From Ifrita kowaldi (Eukaryota > Chordata > Aves > Passeriformes > Cinclosomatidae), in assembly GCA_013398055.1 (NCBI GenBank), contig VZRS01009436.1:735779-799778 (forward strand): a stretch of DNA of 64,000 bases. The letters are read 5' to 3'. Positions 1-12,695 of the stretch are shown one piece after another. The position numbers and the translations under genes are program-made. The first letter of the stretch is position 1, and each line of letters begins with the position of its first letter. Below the pieces are notes generated by a model that was not told where the DNA came from, did no database searches, and saw only the letters and a program-made list of their open reading frames with translations.

Positions 1-1290
1 CACCTGGAAACCGGCATGTATAAGAAACAATCACCTCTATGTATTCAAAATGTGTTATGGGGCATGTTGCTGACCAGTTGCTAAAGTCAGCAAATCAAAA
101 AGTCAGCACTGGCTTTTGTTGGAGACTTTATGCTCTACCATAGAAAAGAGACAACTTCTTGATACTGCGGAAAGCAAAGCAGTTCAAGCACCATCTCCTG
201 CTGTATACATTAAACATTTTGGCTTGTTTATTAAAAGAAACATCTGGTTTCTATATGTTGGCAGAATGTCAGCTAAAGTCATCTCAGTACAGCGCTATGC
301 AATACCCAATATTTCCATCTCAGCAAAAGCACACTGCCCTGTTTCACTAAGCACTAATCCCATTTACTTATCCTTTTACAACATTAATCAGTGTCACCTG
401 ATTATTCCCTCAAAACTGAGTCATCTTCATATCATCCAGTCTGTACTAGCAAAAACAAGGAAGACAGGGATACCTATAATTTATTCTTGATCTATAAATA
501 TTATGTAATTGTAGACATGATCAAGTGCCTGTTTTTAAATACCAAAGGACCCTTTGATCCTTACAAAAATCAAATAATTTCTGACAACTTTCTTAACCAA
601 AGCCAAATTAGCTCACTGGGATTCAACTTTCTAAAAGCCCAGCAGGAATGCTAAATTTGATGGTAGTCAATACTGAAAAGCAAAGACATCTAAAATACAA
701 CTTTTCAAAAAGCAGATTTCAAGCAAGCTAGCTTTTAATTCTTTTTTCCCATTGCTTATCACATTATACAGCCCCATGATTCACAGTAGAGACAATTTTT
801 TTAACATTGAGTGACTTGGAAAATTGGCCAGTCAAACAAATTTTGTCATAAAGAATACAAGTCTGTCCTAAAAGAAATAAAAATCTGTCCTAGAAGCAGT
901 CAGAAAAGTTTAGGGCTCTGAAAAAAAAATTAGTTCATTGATGATATTCATTTGTTTCTTAGCTGGCTGACAAACTCCCAAAGATGTTCAATATAGAACA
1001 ATATTTTCCTACATGAACTATATATCAGAACCAAAAAAATGCATCATTTCAGAAGACCAAAACCAGTGCAGATAGGAGGAGGAAAGGGATAAATCGCTAT
1101 TAACATTTTTTCTGAACACTGTTTGGTCCTTAGCTGAACTCCAGCACAACAAATCTTCCTGCAGAGAACAACACAGAAAGTATAACTTCTTTATTTTATC
1201 TGTAACTATATCTATATCATCTATCTGTGTCAGCATAACTAAACTGTTGTTTCTTAATTACTCCAACACCTTGCAGTGTTATAGTCACCT

Positions 1291-2320
1291 GACAATCACA
1301 AAATCAGCTAGGTTGGAAAAGACCTTTGAGATCATCAAGTCCAACCTATGACCTAACACCACCTGGTCAACTAGATCGTAGCACTGAGTGCCACATCCAG
1401 TCTTAAACACCACTGGGGCAGTGACTCCACCTCCTCCTTGGGAAGCCCATCCCAATGCCCAATTATCCTTTTTGTGAACAAGTACTTCCTAATGTCCTGC
1501 CTAAAACTGTGCCCTATTATTCTCTCGCTGGTTACCTGGGAGAAGGGACTGATCTCCACCTGGCTACAACCTCCTTTCAGGTAGTTGTAGAGAGTGATAA
1601 GGTCTCCCCGAGCCTCCTCTTCTCCAGGCTCAGAAGGCCATTTGCCCTGAGGACAATGTCTCTTCTTGTTGAAAACTGAGGTAAAGAAGGTATTAAGTAC
1701 CTCAGCCTTTTTTTTATCTCTGGTAAACATATTCCCCTGTGTCCAATAAAGAATTGAGACTTTCCTTGCTTCTCCTTTTACTATCAACGTATTTACAAAA
1801 ACATTTTTAATTATCCCTTATAGAAGTGCCCAGGTTAAGTTCTAAAAGAGCTTTCACCTCTCTAATTTTCTTTCTGCATGACTTAACAACATCTTTAAAC
1901 ATTTCCTGAGTTGTCGGCCCCTTTTTCCAAAGGTGATATACCCTCTTTTTTTCCGTGAGTTTCTGCAAAAGCTCACTGCTCATCCAGACCTGTCATCTTC
2001 CCCATCGGCTTGTTTTCTGGCACATAGGGACAATCAGCTCCTGTACCATCAAGATTTCTTTCTTGAAGTATGTCCATCCTTCCTGGACCCCTTTGGTTTT
2101 AAGAGCTGTTTCTCAAGGTAGTCTCCAAATCAGTCTCTTGAATAAGCCAAAGTCTGCCCTTTGGAAGTCCAGTGTAGAAGTTTTGTTGATGCCCCTTCTT
2201 GTTTCACCAAATATTGAGAACTTTGTTATTTCATGGTCACTGTACCCCAGATGGCCTCTGACCACCACATCTCCCACCACACCTTCTCTGTTTGTAAACA
2301 GCAGGTCTAGTGGAGCTGTC
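1291..2320 (-). mobile_element. CR1 LINE, 5'-truncated and internally deleted
   Basis: On the minus strand the element runs from 2320 to 1291. It starts inside ORF2 near the end of the endonuclease domain, where a GHSDHEM-type motif is degraded, and continues through the linker before the reverse transcriptase. The frame then reads KKAEVLNTFFTSVFNKK and jumps at about 1640-1665 to the element's C-terminal tail (GDLITLYNYLKGGC) and the 3' end with its typical ggttggaaaagacctttgag segment. The reverse transcriptase region is missing, so this is a dead copy. The junction sits inside a fused open frame (1371-1787) that should not be taken as a gene. The family is known from many bird genomes; the subfamily is not assigned. 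Confidence 0.9.
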
Positions 2321-2741
2321 TCAAATCTCAGCTACAGCCTTAACCTAATAGAGAAAAATTATTCTCTCTCACTCAAAGCAAATATTTTCTCCTGCTCAAA
2401 AAGCTCTGAGGGAGATCTATACAACACTTCTGAACTGCCATTCATCCCTTCCCTTTCCACCTTTACTTCACTGTGCAAGGCCTGTGTAAAGCTGAAGCTT
2501 TCTAGAGAAAATGATCTTGCTCAGTACAAGTTGACATACTTATTTTCTTCAAATGAAAGTCATTTTTATCAATGTTAAAGTGAGTCTTACACACAAAAAG
2601 ATTTTTAATTAAAAATTAGTTTCATCTAAGTGAGAGGAAACAAAAAGAAACCAACAGCGCATCTATGACATGAGACTGGATGCTAAGTCAGACTCTTCCA
2701 GAGGTAGAGATATTTTCTGCGATTTATGTAGTAACTTACAT
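2249..2741. repeat. 493-bp exact direct repeat, copy 1
   Basis: Bases 2249-2741 recur without a visible difference at 2743-3235, separated by one N. The unit contains the last about 72 bp of the CR1 and unique flanking sequence. A perfect copy abutting a one-base gap is best read as two contig ends that overlap but were not merged. Confidence 0.95.
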
Positions 2742-2742
2742 N
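2742..2742. other. Single-N contig join
   Basis: The one ambiguous base lies exactly between the two 493-bp copies, which marks it as a scaffolding placeholder and not a base-calling ambiguity. Confidence 0.9.
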
Positions 2743-3235
2743 AGATGGCCTCTGACCACCACATCTCCCACCACACCTTCTCTGTTTGTAAACAGCAGGT
2801 CTAGTGGAGCTGTCTCAAATCTCAGCTACAGCCTTAACCTAATAGAGAAAAATTATTCTCTCTCACTCAAAGCAAATATTTTCTCCTGCTCAAAAAGCTC
2901 TGAGGGAGATCTATACAACACTTCTGAACTGCCATTCATCCCTTCCCTTTCCACCTTTACTTCACTGTGCAAGGCCTGTGTAAAGCTGAAGCTTTCTAGA
3001 GAAAATGATCTTGCTCAGTACAAGTTGACATACTTATTTTCTTCAAATGAAAGTCATTTTTATCAATGTTAAAGTGAGTCTTACACACAAAAAGATTTTT
3101 AATTAAAAATTAGTTTCATCTAAGTGAGAGGAAACAAAAAGAAACCAACAGCGCATCTATGACATGAGACTGGATGCTAAGTCAGACTCTTCCAGAGGTA
3201 GAGATATTTTCTGCGATTTATGTAGTAACTTACAT
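2743..3235. repeat. 493-bp exact direct repeat, copy 2
   Basis: This is the second copy of 2249-2741, at an offset of 494 bases. It repeats a CR1 stub (2743-2814) that is not a separate insertion. The parallel open frames in the two copies (1955-2578 and 2680-3072) are the same sequence seen twice. Confidence 0.95.
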
Positions 3236-4070
3236 ACAGAAAAATAAGTATTAATGTTCTGTATCTTACTGTGTAGCTCAGATTTTCTTGTGAATAATCT
3301 CATTGTGAAAGCTGAAACGTGAATAATAGCTGCACTCTCCCATCCTGCAACGAGTAGCTTCATTTTATCACATTATTTCTCTTCTCTCTTTCAACATATG
3401 ACTGTAGTGGGAGGTTATAATGGTAGCCAAATAGCTCCCATTTCTACCAGCATTTATGCTTGTTTATGACTTATTTGGGAAAGGCAATGCTTTGGCTCAA
3501 ATGCTCAAAGCAACAATCTATCAGTTGCACTACATCCATCTGTGTAAGGAAAACCTGTGCTTTGTGTGCAGGAGAGGGTGAAACACTCACAGCATCTGGC
3601 AAGAGGCACTGACCTTGGGGAAAGCTGACAGTGCATCTTCTGTACACTCACTACACATCTTTGCCTTAATTCCAGAGCTCTGCACTTATCCAGCTCTGTA
3701 TATGTCTGAAGTGTCTGTAGATAAAACCAAGTCTAAGATATCTAAACTCTCAGTCTCTGCTGCTCCTAAGTGTACCAGACCTGTCAAAAGAGGTTGGCCA
3801 AGTTTTCCTGCATTGAGTTTTTTGATTTTTCTTAATCCTGCATGTTCCCACTGTTCTGTGCAAACAAAGTAGCCCCAGTGTCTGAGGAATATGAAGTTTT
3901 CCAACTTGCTCGTTCAGTGTGTCAGCTCTGGTGCAGACAAGTTCCTTGTGAGGCACTGGTTTCAAGGGGCACCTAGCTGAACTCTAACATGTATTACTGT
4001 GCATTTTTCAGACAAATCTCGCCATTTATATTAAGTCTACAATTTAATTATAGTGTCCCAGTTTTTTAAA

Positions 4071-4432
4071 TAGAATCATAGAATAGTTTGGGTTGGAAGT
4101 GTTTAAAGATCATAGAGTTCCCCAGCTTCCTGTCATGTGCAGGGACACCTTTCACCGCTCAGTGCTCCATCCAGCCTGGCCTTACACACTTCCAGGGATG
4201 GGGCATTTTCTTCTTCTCTAGGCAACCGGTTCCACTCCCTCACCACCTTCACAGTAAAGAATTTTTCCTTAATAATGTGATATAAACATACTTTCAGTTT
4301 AGAGACATTTCCCATTTGTTCTGTCATTACATGCTCTTGTAAAAAGTCATTTGCCTTTCTTGTAGGCTCCCTTCAGGCACTGGAAGGTTGCTATAAGGTT
4401 GCTCCCCAAAACCTCTTTTCCAGGTTTAATTT
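4071..4432 (-). mobile_element. CR1 LINE 3' end
   Basis: The left end carries the CR1 terminal motif tagaatcatagaatag followed by tttgggttggaag. The rest matches the well-known CR1 tail (tccagggatggggcat, ggcaacc.gttcca, ctcaccacc.tcacagtaaagaa). The minus-strand frame 4133-4327 contains the degraded CR1 ORF2 C-terminus (FTVKVVREWNRLPREEE). It is truncated at about 4432 and several bases diverge, so this is an old copy of a subfamily distinct from the one at 1291-2320. Confidence 0.92.
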
Positions 4433-5000
4433 CCAGCTGGGCTTAAACCATGGCAGTATTCTGAGCAGAGCTGGTGAGCTAATCAGGTCTGCATTTTCAA
4501 GATGAAGCCAGGAAGAACACCAAAAGAGATTACTTAACTATTTACAGGTTAATGTCCCAATGCTGTTTGAGACACTGTCAAATTGAACTCTGGTGTCTCA
4601 AAGTAGTTGAAAGCACAGAATTTGGCTACTCTGGGGATAAACAGCCAGAGCTGCGCTGATACCCTCAGGATATGGGCAAAGTATATCTGTGATACACCGA
4701 GCCAGTGTGGCACTCCTCTCTGCCACCAGCACAACCACCTTCCCGCCAAACCTAGCTGCTGGATAGCATCAGGAACAATTAATGAACTAAGCTGAGTTTT
4801 GTCTGAAAAAAGCCAGCTGTTCAGTAAAGCCAGGGTGATCTGCTGGCCCCGTCCCTGTTGCCCAAGAAAGCTGCCCCTTTGCCTTATGTCCCTGGCTAAG
4901 CTTGGAACTGCTGCCTCTGCAAATGATTGCTGTAAGAAAAAAATTACAAAGTTGGAGAGCACAGTATTATTTTTTTTCCTCCTCTCCATCTATACATGTA
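4433..5000. other. GC-richer unassigned stretch
   Basis: This segment right of the CR1 is richer in GC than its surroundings. It has a 146-codon open minus frame (4549-4989) with no motif I recognise. It could be the remains of an old repeat or LTR. No splice signals or codon pattern make it a convincing gene. Confidence 0.3.
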
Positions 5001-8000
5001 CGAAATAGGCCAATTAGGTATTCTGAACACTTTAATTAACAAATTAGTTATGAACTGGATAAAATGGTCATGCTTTCTGTATTCATCAGGCTATGGTAAA
5101 TTAACATAAGATAATGATGCTTTTATTTATGCAATTACTTGAGCTTCACTCTCTACAGACTTTATTTCTTGGATTGTGTTTTGAATGAAAAGGGTAATGT
5201 CTTTCCTTTCTAAAGTTACTTTTTCAATGCATGAGTCTGTCTTGGATAAACACTGGCACTTTTCTTTCCTCTTTTTGATGCTTCTTTTTCCCGCACCTCC
5301 ACAAAATTCACTATCCTCTTGTAATGAATATTTGAATGTTTTTTCAGAGGAATGAGCTAGTGCAAACATTTTCATTTGTCTTTTTGAGAACTCCTTCTAC
5401 AAATAACTATTTATGAAAAAAAAATTCATTAGGGCCAGATCATTAAAGCACAGAAAACAACTTCTAAGGTCAACCAAGCGAGATTCAGAGTTGCCTTCTA
5501 AAGGGAGATACAAATGTTTATGGAGCTGAAGTGGGTTGTGGGTTACATTACAAGTCAAAGTGGGGTGCATAACTATTTATTTTGAAGGTGAAAAATAAGA
5601 AAACCTGATTATATGGTAGGATGTGAGGCAGACAAAGACAGAGAAAACTTTTTGATGCAAACAATGAGCTGAACCCAAATTCTTTATGGACTTTAAAAGA
5701 AGAACAAAAAACAAGAAACAAAACCAAAACAAACGCAGAGATTGAAGTTAATGCTACGCAAAAATTTTATTATGAGTAACACCAAAAGGACGCGTTACTA
5801 ATAAAATAAAAGTGTTTTCATTGACTAACACAGGTAAAGGACCTCCTAAAGAAGCCATATCTTGAAATTATTTTAAAAATATTAAAAACTCAAACAAAAA
5901 CAAAAGCAAACAAACCTCAAACAACACAGAGAACTCCCCTAAACAAAACATCAGTTGCTTGTACTCTCTCTAAAGCATTCCAGTAATACTGTTTATACTG
6001 TGTGCAACACGAATAATGCTACGTCACACACAAACCCATTTTAGGGATATTTTAATAAATGAACCAATAGACGCCATTTCTTTTTCAAGCATAAGTAATT
6101 TTCTGTATTTTTAAATGAATAAGTAATTATTTAATAAATAAGGACTATTAATTTGTCCTGACTTCTGATAACCTAGTTTGATCTACACTGCTCATGAGAT
6201 GGTTTTAGCAAACATACTGTAGTGGGCTGTAGGATGTGTGCTTATCTAAAGCACATATTTACAGAAAGAGAACTGCTGTTTATTTATTTTTAAAATGCAA
6301 CCATGTTTTAGTGATTTAGTTCAGCAAGAGCTCTCTTATAGACATACAAAAGCTAAGTGGATGATACTACTCTCTCATGATTGTGACTCTTTTATGCTAC
6401 TCTGTCCATTACTTTCAGGATCCTTCCTACTTATTAAAGACAACACACCATAACCTGGATAGTGAACTTCGAAACCACTGGCAACTCTGTAACTTTTTTC
6501 CTAAGAGGGTTTTAATCAAAATAGAATGAGTTATGTTGTGTACAGGTATTCTTAGTGAGCTCAAAGTTGCCCTTGTCAACCCAAGGAGACAGCAGTATTT
6601 AAGGTGATGATCTACAGTGTGCTAACTACTGCATGATAGCTCCATACTGTCCATTTGGACAAATGTTGGTTCAGAGGGAGCACCTCCTTACTTTGAGGTT
6701 CATACCCAAACTAAATTCCTGGCAAGCCCTGTGAAGGTACAAGCCCAGACTGCCCACACAAACCAGGCTGATTCTAACCTCCTCTTCCACATTCACTTTG
6801 CCAGAAGGAAAACTACATAAAATCCTTCTCGTAGCAATACACAATTGGAGAAGTAGTGACATTCATTGTGGTATTGGACATTTTAAAAGTGAAGGTAAAA
6901 AGTGCCTAGGCTAGTTGTCCCTAGAATTATTCAAAGGCAAGGATCTAGCAAGCATTTTTATATTTTCTTTTAGTAGAACCATTGCCATAGATCTGATTGA
7001 CAAACTCAAAATGATCTGGGGAATAAAAGAATCAGATCCCATTATAGATAAATTTTTGCATCTTCCACACAGAAGGCAGAATTTAAAACTCCACTGAGAA
7101 AAAAAAAGGGTCACAATTACACCTATGCCGACACTTAAAATTTCTGATGCTTGTTTTATAGTCACATTAATAATTCGGATAACAGGCCAAGGTCAGCACA
7201 CTGATTAAAAGGTAACCTGAAAGCCTAGATACGAGTTACACAGTGGTGCTAGAAGGAGTGTTTTTTGAACATCAACTGCTCTACAGAAACTTCCTTTCAT
7301 ATTACATTATCAATCTCATTGGTAGCATCAGATTCCCTGCTAATACTGGACTTAAAACAGAACCCCTGGGTGCCAAATTTCCTCCTTTTTATTCCACTGT
7401 GCAAAAGACAATTTCCACATATCCAAAAATTCATTATGACCTTCATACTTTCACTGTCTGCTGGGATTACTTCTGAAGTTCTGAGACTCTACTCAGTTTC
7501 AAGCAGCTTCCAATTATATTATATAACATTACATTATGTTGAAATAATGTAGAATTTCTTCCCTAAATTAAAATGGTATGAGGTGCATATAGGCAGCATT
7601 AATTCTCGTACTAGTGAGAAGTGTAAGGTCCAATAGCTTGGGAAGCATTAAAAGGAAGATTGATAATGCATTATCTCAAACGGGTGCTAAGAATCCTTCT
7701 CAGGATGTGATGCAGTCCATTGATCCTATTGATGGCAGGTCATAAGATGTTGGACCTTATCACCTTGACATCACATGTGAAAAAGCTACTGAGGATAGAT
7801 TTTAAAAAGCTGCAGAATGAACTTATTGAAAGCTCTTCTTTTCTCTGATGCCGCTTGTAAGTGGTGGCAGCAATACAGACTTTTGCAGGAGAATAGGTGA
7901 CAAAAATGGAAGGAACTGTAATCTCTTTAGCTAATCTACTAACTAGATTCCAGTTAAAGTTTGATCTGTCAATGACTTAATGCCATATATTTATGTGCCA

Positions 8001-11000
8001 ATGGGGTTGACTTCAGTATCAGTCATTTTGGAAAGGAAAATTAATTTTTTTCAAAGAAAGACAACTCATTCCCATATCCTCCAAATAGTACATTAAATCA
8101 TTTAATATACTTGGAAATGTTTGGTTTACACAGGAGGAGAATCTGAGCTGATAATTGACAGAAAACTCAAAATTATTTTTCTTAGGAAGTCCATCCAAAG
8201 CAAAAAGTTTTAGGATTGTATAGCATTGAAAGATTTAATAATGTTTGCATATATATAGACAAAAGTGATAGTGACAGACACAAAAAAGAAAAGCCATGAA
8301 CATTTCTCCTCTTCTCTGGTGCTTTTTTCCCCTCACATAAGTTAAAGAGATTTAAAAAAGAATCTGTACCTTTGTAATACTAGCACTAAACATCACACAA
8401 ATAACTTTAAATTTAAAATGAAAAATATGCTAAACACTACAATACAGTAGAGCACAAAGACTTAGTTGTTTAAAATGAAATATTATCTTACTACCAAAAG
8501 TATAATTTGATAGAAACTGACTACATCCAGCTTTGTCTGAGCACTTGCTAATTCAGTACTGTTTAAATTTTTAAGTTCAAGTCTTAGTTTATGAGCCTTT
8601 AACATAATTCAGGAGCCACCACACTACTTTTGCCAAACCTACATCCACTATGAAATTCATGGCACCCTTCTGTCTCCATAGAAGTTTTATCACAGCTGAA
8701 TTTCAAAGTATCTTCATGCCTTTTCTTTGCAGGCCTGATGGGGATAGCAGCACTTGCTTTGTCCAGCATTAACTCTAGTTATATCTGTTGATGAGTAGTA
8801 GTATATCTAGTATAGCTGCTCGCAAAGCAAAGCAACTAATTTTTCTACATTTTCTGGGGCCTTCTTGTTCCCTTCTTCTGTCCATGATAATGAAATGAAA
8901 GTATTTTGGTTGCTTTTCCCAGCTACTATGACTGAAAGTGCCCAGGAAGGCAGAAGAAGGAGAGGACCCCAAGAGACAGGCTTTGGGGATACATGAATGA
9001 GAGAGCTGGTATAAAATGCAGATTTGCACTGTCCTCCCAGCCTTTTGGCTTTCTGTGATAATGGAAACACAGATTCACAGTTGTAATGATTATATAAATC
9101 AAAACTCTTACTCACTGACATGGAAATTGTGGTTTCAAACTTTTATATGTATTGGTATGAATTTGCGAGGCACTGACAGACCTGTAGGTAAAAACGGAAT
9201 ATTTGTTTCTACAATCAACAATTTTTCCTATAACTAAAAATAACTTTTCCCACCCTTCCTGAAAAAAACCCAACAGTATACTAATCCTTGCTCACCCTAA
9301 CAAGAAATAAGGTTCAGAACAGGACCAAGGGGCAATGCAGAAGAACCACCAAGTAAATTGATTTGGAGTGGTTAACATTTCTAATCAAATTTCTGTCCAT
9401 CAAATCTGCATTTCTTTTGAAATAAGTATGCATTCCAACCTATAAGTCGTTGAAGGCCTACAGGGATCTGAGGAGACAGATGTGGAAAATGCAAAATATT
9501 TTCACAAACTGACACAGAAACCCACCTACGTATACACCCTGGAGGTTTCCAGATCAATGTCATTCCACAAAGTTTTAATTCTAATTGCCTAAATCATTAG
9601 TTATAGGATTTTTAAATGAAATGTTATCAAATATTAGAAGTAAATTAATGGATGTTTCTGCTTTTGAAGTCTCACAAAAACTGCTGAAAATATATATTTT
9701 TTTTTTGCGTGCCTCCTTCCAATTGCAACATTTATAGCAGGAAAGTGAACCAGAACAACTATAGTGAAGACTCCAACCTTCTTAATAACATGATGTGGCT
9801 GTTCAGTGAATCAGTGTCTTAATCAATGGAATAAAATACACTATCTATTCAGATAAAGTGTTTTGCCAGTCTACAGTGAAGTGCCATGAAAACAGGAAAG
9901 AAAAATAATTGGGTTGGAGAGTAGAATTTTCAACTGTGTATTTCTTTAATTTAAAGGGTCTGGGGCTAGAGGAGGGGGAGTTCCTTCCATTTAATGACTT
10001 GAGCACAGTGAGGCTTAAATAGCACATTTGATTTGGGAATCTATTAGCCGATAATGACTCCTTGGAGAGAAAAAAAATTGGATTCACTTATTACTGGTTT
10101 GATTAGCAATATCTGTAATTCCATGAAGTCGTAAAATAGCTCAGCATTAAAACTGAGCTATTTTCCATCACTTGCAGAAGCATAAACACAGACAGACAAG
10201 TTCCTGAATTCTGCAGTACTTTTACTGCCACTAGGATTAGGAAAATGATATTTGTTCATGTACATAGAGAGGCCTCAGTTTTGAAAAGTATTTCTGCTTT
10301 GCTCCATAGGTATTAAGAGATGGACGACAACAATCTAACAAAGTTGGTATTTAAACAAAGAGATGAAACTACTATTTAACAAAGAGATGCAACTAAATTT
10401 CAAATGAGGAAATAAAGCCAGTGTTTGATTAATTACGACACTGATCCATAATGGTAAAGAAACATCATTGAAAGAAACTGCACTGTAGTGATTATAAGGG
10501 TAAGAAAGGGAAAGGTAAATATAATTAAAAGAAAAAATTAAATTCCAAATGTCAATCTGCCTTTCACTTAGAACAGAGTAAGTAGTCTAGTAAACGAAAA
10601 GGGAAAATACTCATCTAAAACAAAGGACGATCCTCCCAGCCAAGCTGATGCTAAGTTGTATTTTATTAAAGTGGTTCCAGTGACTTTTTTTTAAACTTAG
10701 AACAGGGAATAGAATGGAAATGGACATAACTATAGTCATACAACAGAATTTAACCTAAATGATGAGCAGTGTTTTAGAATAGAAGCAACACTCCTTTCAT
10801 CTGGACAGTGAACATTTAAAGACACAACTGAAATGACCTGACAGCCTATCAAAACACGCATTCAAACACACTGCAACAGAAAGCATGAGAACTGCAAAAG
10901 GCATGTAACAAAATACATGGAGCAATGAAATAAAAGCCTAAAACCAGCATAAAACAGCATCTACTCTCATTCAGAAGCAACAAACCATATTATCTACTAG

Positions 11001-12430
11001 TCTGCAGGTCTAAACCCAAAGAAATTGCTGACGCTCCTGTCTAGCCACAGGCTCTACATCAGATCTGCAGGCCAGTAGCACTAGAGCTCATCAGTCATAT
11101 TTTATCTAAGCTAGTCTTTTGGCTTCTGTTTAGCTCGCTTAGTTGCAATAGCAATTCTTTAACAACCAGCAACATAACCTAATCTGTTTTACATTTAACT
11201 TAGCTGTGTGATTGCATAGGCTAATGACTACCAGTATAACAATTTTGATATATTTCAGCACCTATCATAGCTATTCTGCAGGGAATAAACTGTTACTCTA
11301 TAAAAATGTAGGGTAGAGGACTATAATCATGAGGTGATAGCAGAGGTATTGAAAGTACTGGCACAGGTTGGCATCAGAGGAAGCAGGGCTATAAGTAACT
11401 CACTAGGTCAATTACTAGTCATTAAAAGAAAGTAACTCTTGGGCCTGGCTAAAGTTGATTTTAGGGAACAAAGAAAATGAAAAAAAAACAAAGAAGAAAA
11501 AGAGATCAAAGAACAAGAATTTTACGCCCGTAAAACACAAATATAAAGAAAAGTGGCAGACCAATAAACCAAGATCTATGTCAGGGCTCTGAGAGAGAGT
11601 ACCAGCAGGCCATAATTGCATTACCCAGTGGAGAACCCACTCACCCTCCCCGTGAGTCTGGGGGACCCATTTCAGCCTCCAGATACTACCTGAGCCACAT
11701 CATAGGAATATCCATGCCTGGACCCAGCCCATATTCTTCCCCGCTTACAGATTATGTTTCCTGGCTTGACATCAGACCCAGCTCATCCCTTCCTACGTGA
11801 GGATCTCCAGACAACTGGCAGAGCTGGCAGTGCTACCAGCACTACTCGCCCTGTTTGTGGACAGGGGATGGTGCCTCAATACCATTAAACCAGGTAGGCC
11901 ATCAAATTTATGCACCTGTTCTTCCAACCACTAAGTCTGAGGCAGCTTTGTTACTTCTGAACAAAGAAGTATTACAGATACTCATTGTGTTACAGATATA
12001 TATGCAAAAGCCAAAGTCCCTGTGGTGATAGAAAAAAACCTGAATGACAGCAGTCATTGCTGAGGTGGGAACGAGTTACATCAACAAAGCACATCAAAGC
12101 TCTTCAGTTCTGCTCCAACCATGACCCCACAAATGTTCATTTACCCAACAAAGAGAGGTATGCCCTTTTATGAGAAATCAATTATGCAGCTGTACTCTAT
12201 GACTCCATCGACATCGGGCATGTGGCCCTCGCTGCTACATGTTACTGGTAGTGCCCTTCTCCCTGCAGTGCAATTACTGTCCCGTACAATGAAAGAGAAA
12301 TTCACTCAGTTAATAAAAACCGCCTGTTCAAACAAGCATAAGCAATAGTATTCCACAGAAAACACATTTTGGCATTAAAAATACCATTCATCATTTTTTG
12401 AAATATCTGAACATTAAGGTTGAGAATGTC
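5001..12430. other. AT-rich intronic sequence without recognised elements
   Basis: I see only low-complexity A/C tracts (around 5696-5735), a perfect 12-bp-arm hairpin at 10133-10164, and a moderately GC-rich stretch at 11620-11900 of unknown origin. The open frames here are short and show no family features. Confidence 0.6.
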
Positions 12431-12436
12431 CCTTAC
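12431..12436 (-). other. CNTNAP2: Splice donor of intron 2
   Basis: The minus strand reads GAG followed by gtaagg, close to the vertebrate donor consensus. The GT occupies 12436-12435. The split glycine codon is completed by exon 3, which lies beyond the left edge of the window. Confidence 0.9.
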
Positions 12437-12547
12437 CTCCTCGCTTGTTTAACTTGGCGTACCCTGGCACGTAGCTGCTTGTCATGAATGATGAACTGCT
12501 GAAGGAGGAATGGGGTAATGCTGAGACCAGAGGTTCATCGCACTTTT
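12437..12547 (-). CDS. CNTNAP2: CNTNAP2 coding exon 2 (start of discoidin domain)
   Basis: On the minus strand this 111-bp segment is open in one frame. It gives 36 whole codons, beginning KCDEPLVSALPH and ending YVPGYAKLNKRG, plus two leading bases and one trailing base. From memory, vertebrate CNTNAP2 reads KCDEPLVSGLPH and PGYAKINKRGG at residues 34-70, so this is the start of the F5/8 type C (discoidin) domain. The cysteine in the second codon corresponds to the first cysteine of that domain. The exon follows an AG acceptor with a pyrimidine-rich tract and ends in GAG before gtaagg, a strong donor. Phase 1 on both sides fits the known junction after c.97. Caspr2 is a single-pass neuronal membrane protein that binds contactin-2 and clusters potassium channels at juxtaparanodes. 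CNTNAP4 and CNTNAP5 are paralogues but, as I recall them, fit less well at KCDEPLVS and NKRGG. Only this exon is present, without start codon, signal peptide or stop. Confidence 0.94.
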
Positions 12548-12563
12548 CTGAAACACAAGAAAA
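12548..12563 (-). other. CNTNAP2: Splice acceptor of intron 1 with pyrimidine tract
   Basis: Read on the minus strand, the 16 bases before the exon are ttttcttgtgtttcag: a pyrimidine-rich tract ending in the AG at 12549-12548. It defines the 5' edge of the exon and leaves the frame requiring one base from exon 1, as in CNTNAP2. I could not pick a convincing branch point. Confidence 0.9.
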
Positions 12564-12695
12564 CAGATTCACTTTATGCTCTTAATTATTCATATGTATT
12601 AAGTGACGATGTGCATTTTATTTTCCCTCTGGGTGATAACACATCCTTGTTACTTTTGTACATGTGGAATTCATGTAGCTACATCACAGCTCTTC

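Larger units (their letters stand above)
1..12436 (-). other. CNTNAP2: CNTNAP2 intron 2, 5' part
   Basis: Everything left of the exon is downstream in the transcript. I looked for the next exon, which in the family begins with an AGGWSPSDSDHYQWLQVDF-like stretch, and found nothing like it on the minus strand. Exon 3 is therefore probably outside the window. The intron holds two CR1 fragments, an assembly duplication and AT-rich unique sequence. Confidence 0.85.

Noticed and set aside
1955..3072. Two long plus frames sharing the same C-terminus
   Set aside because: They are antisense to CR1 and repeated only because of the 493-bp assembly duplication.
4549..4989. 146-codon minus frame in a GC-richer stretch
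   Set aside because: No family features. It ends in a T-rich stretch and is best explained by local composition or an eroded repeat.
9031..9060. A second U2-like word (cagccttttggctttctg)
   Set aside because: It shares only the ccttttggct core; the gataag/aagatcaag continuation of U2 is missing.
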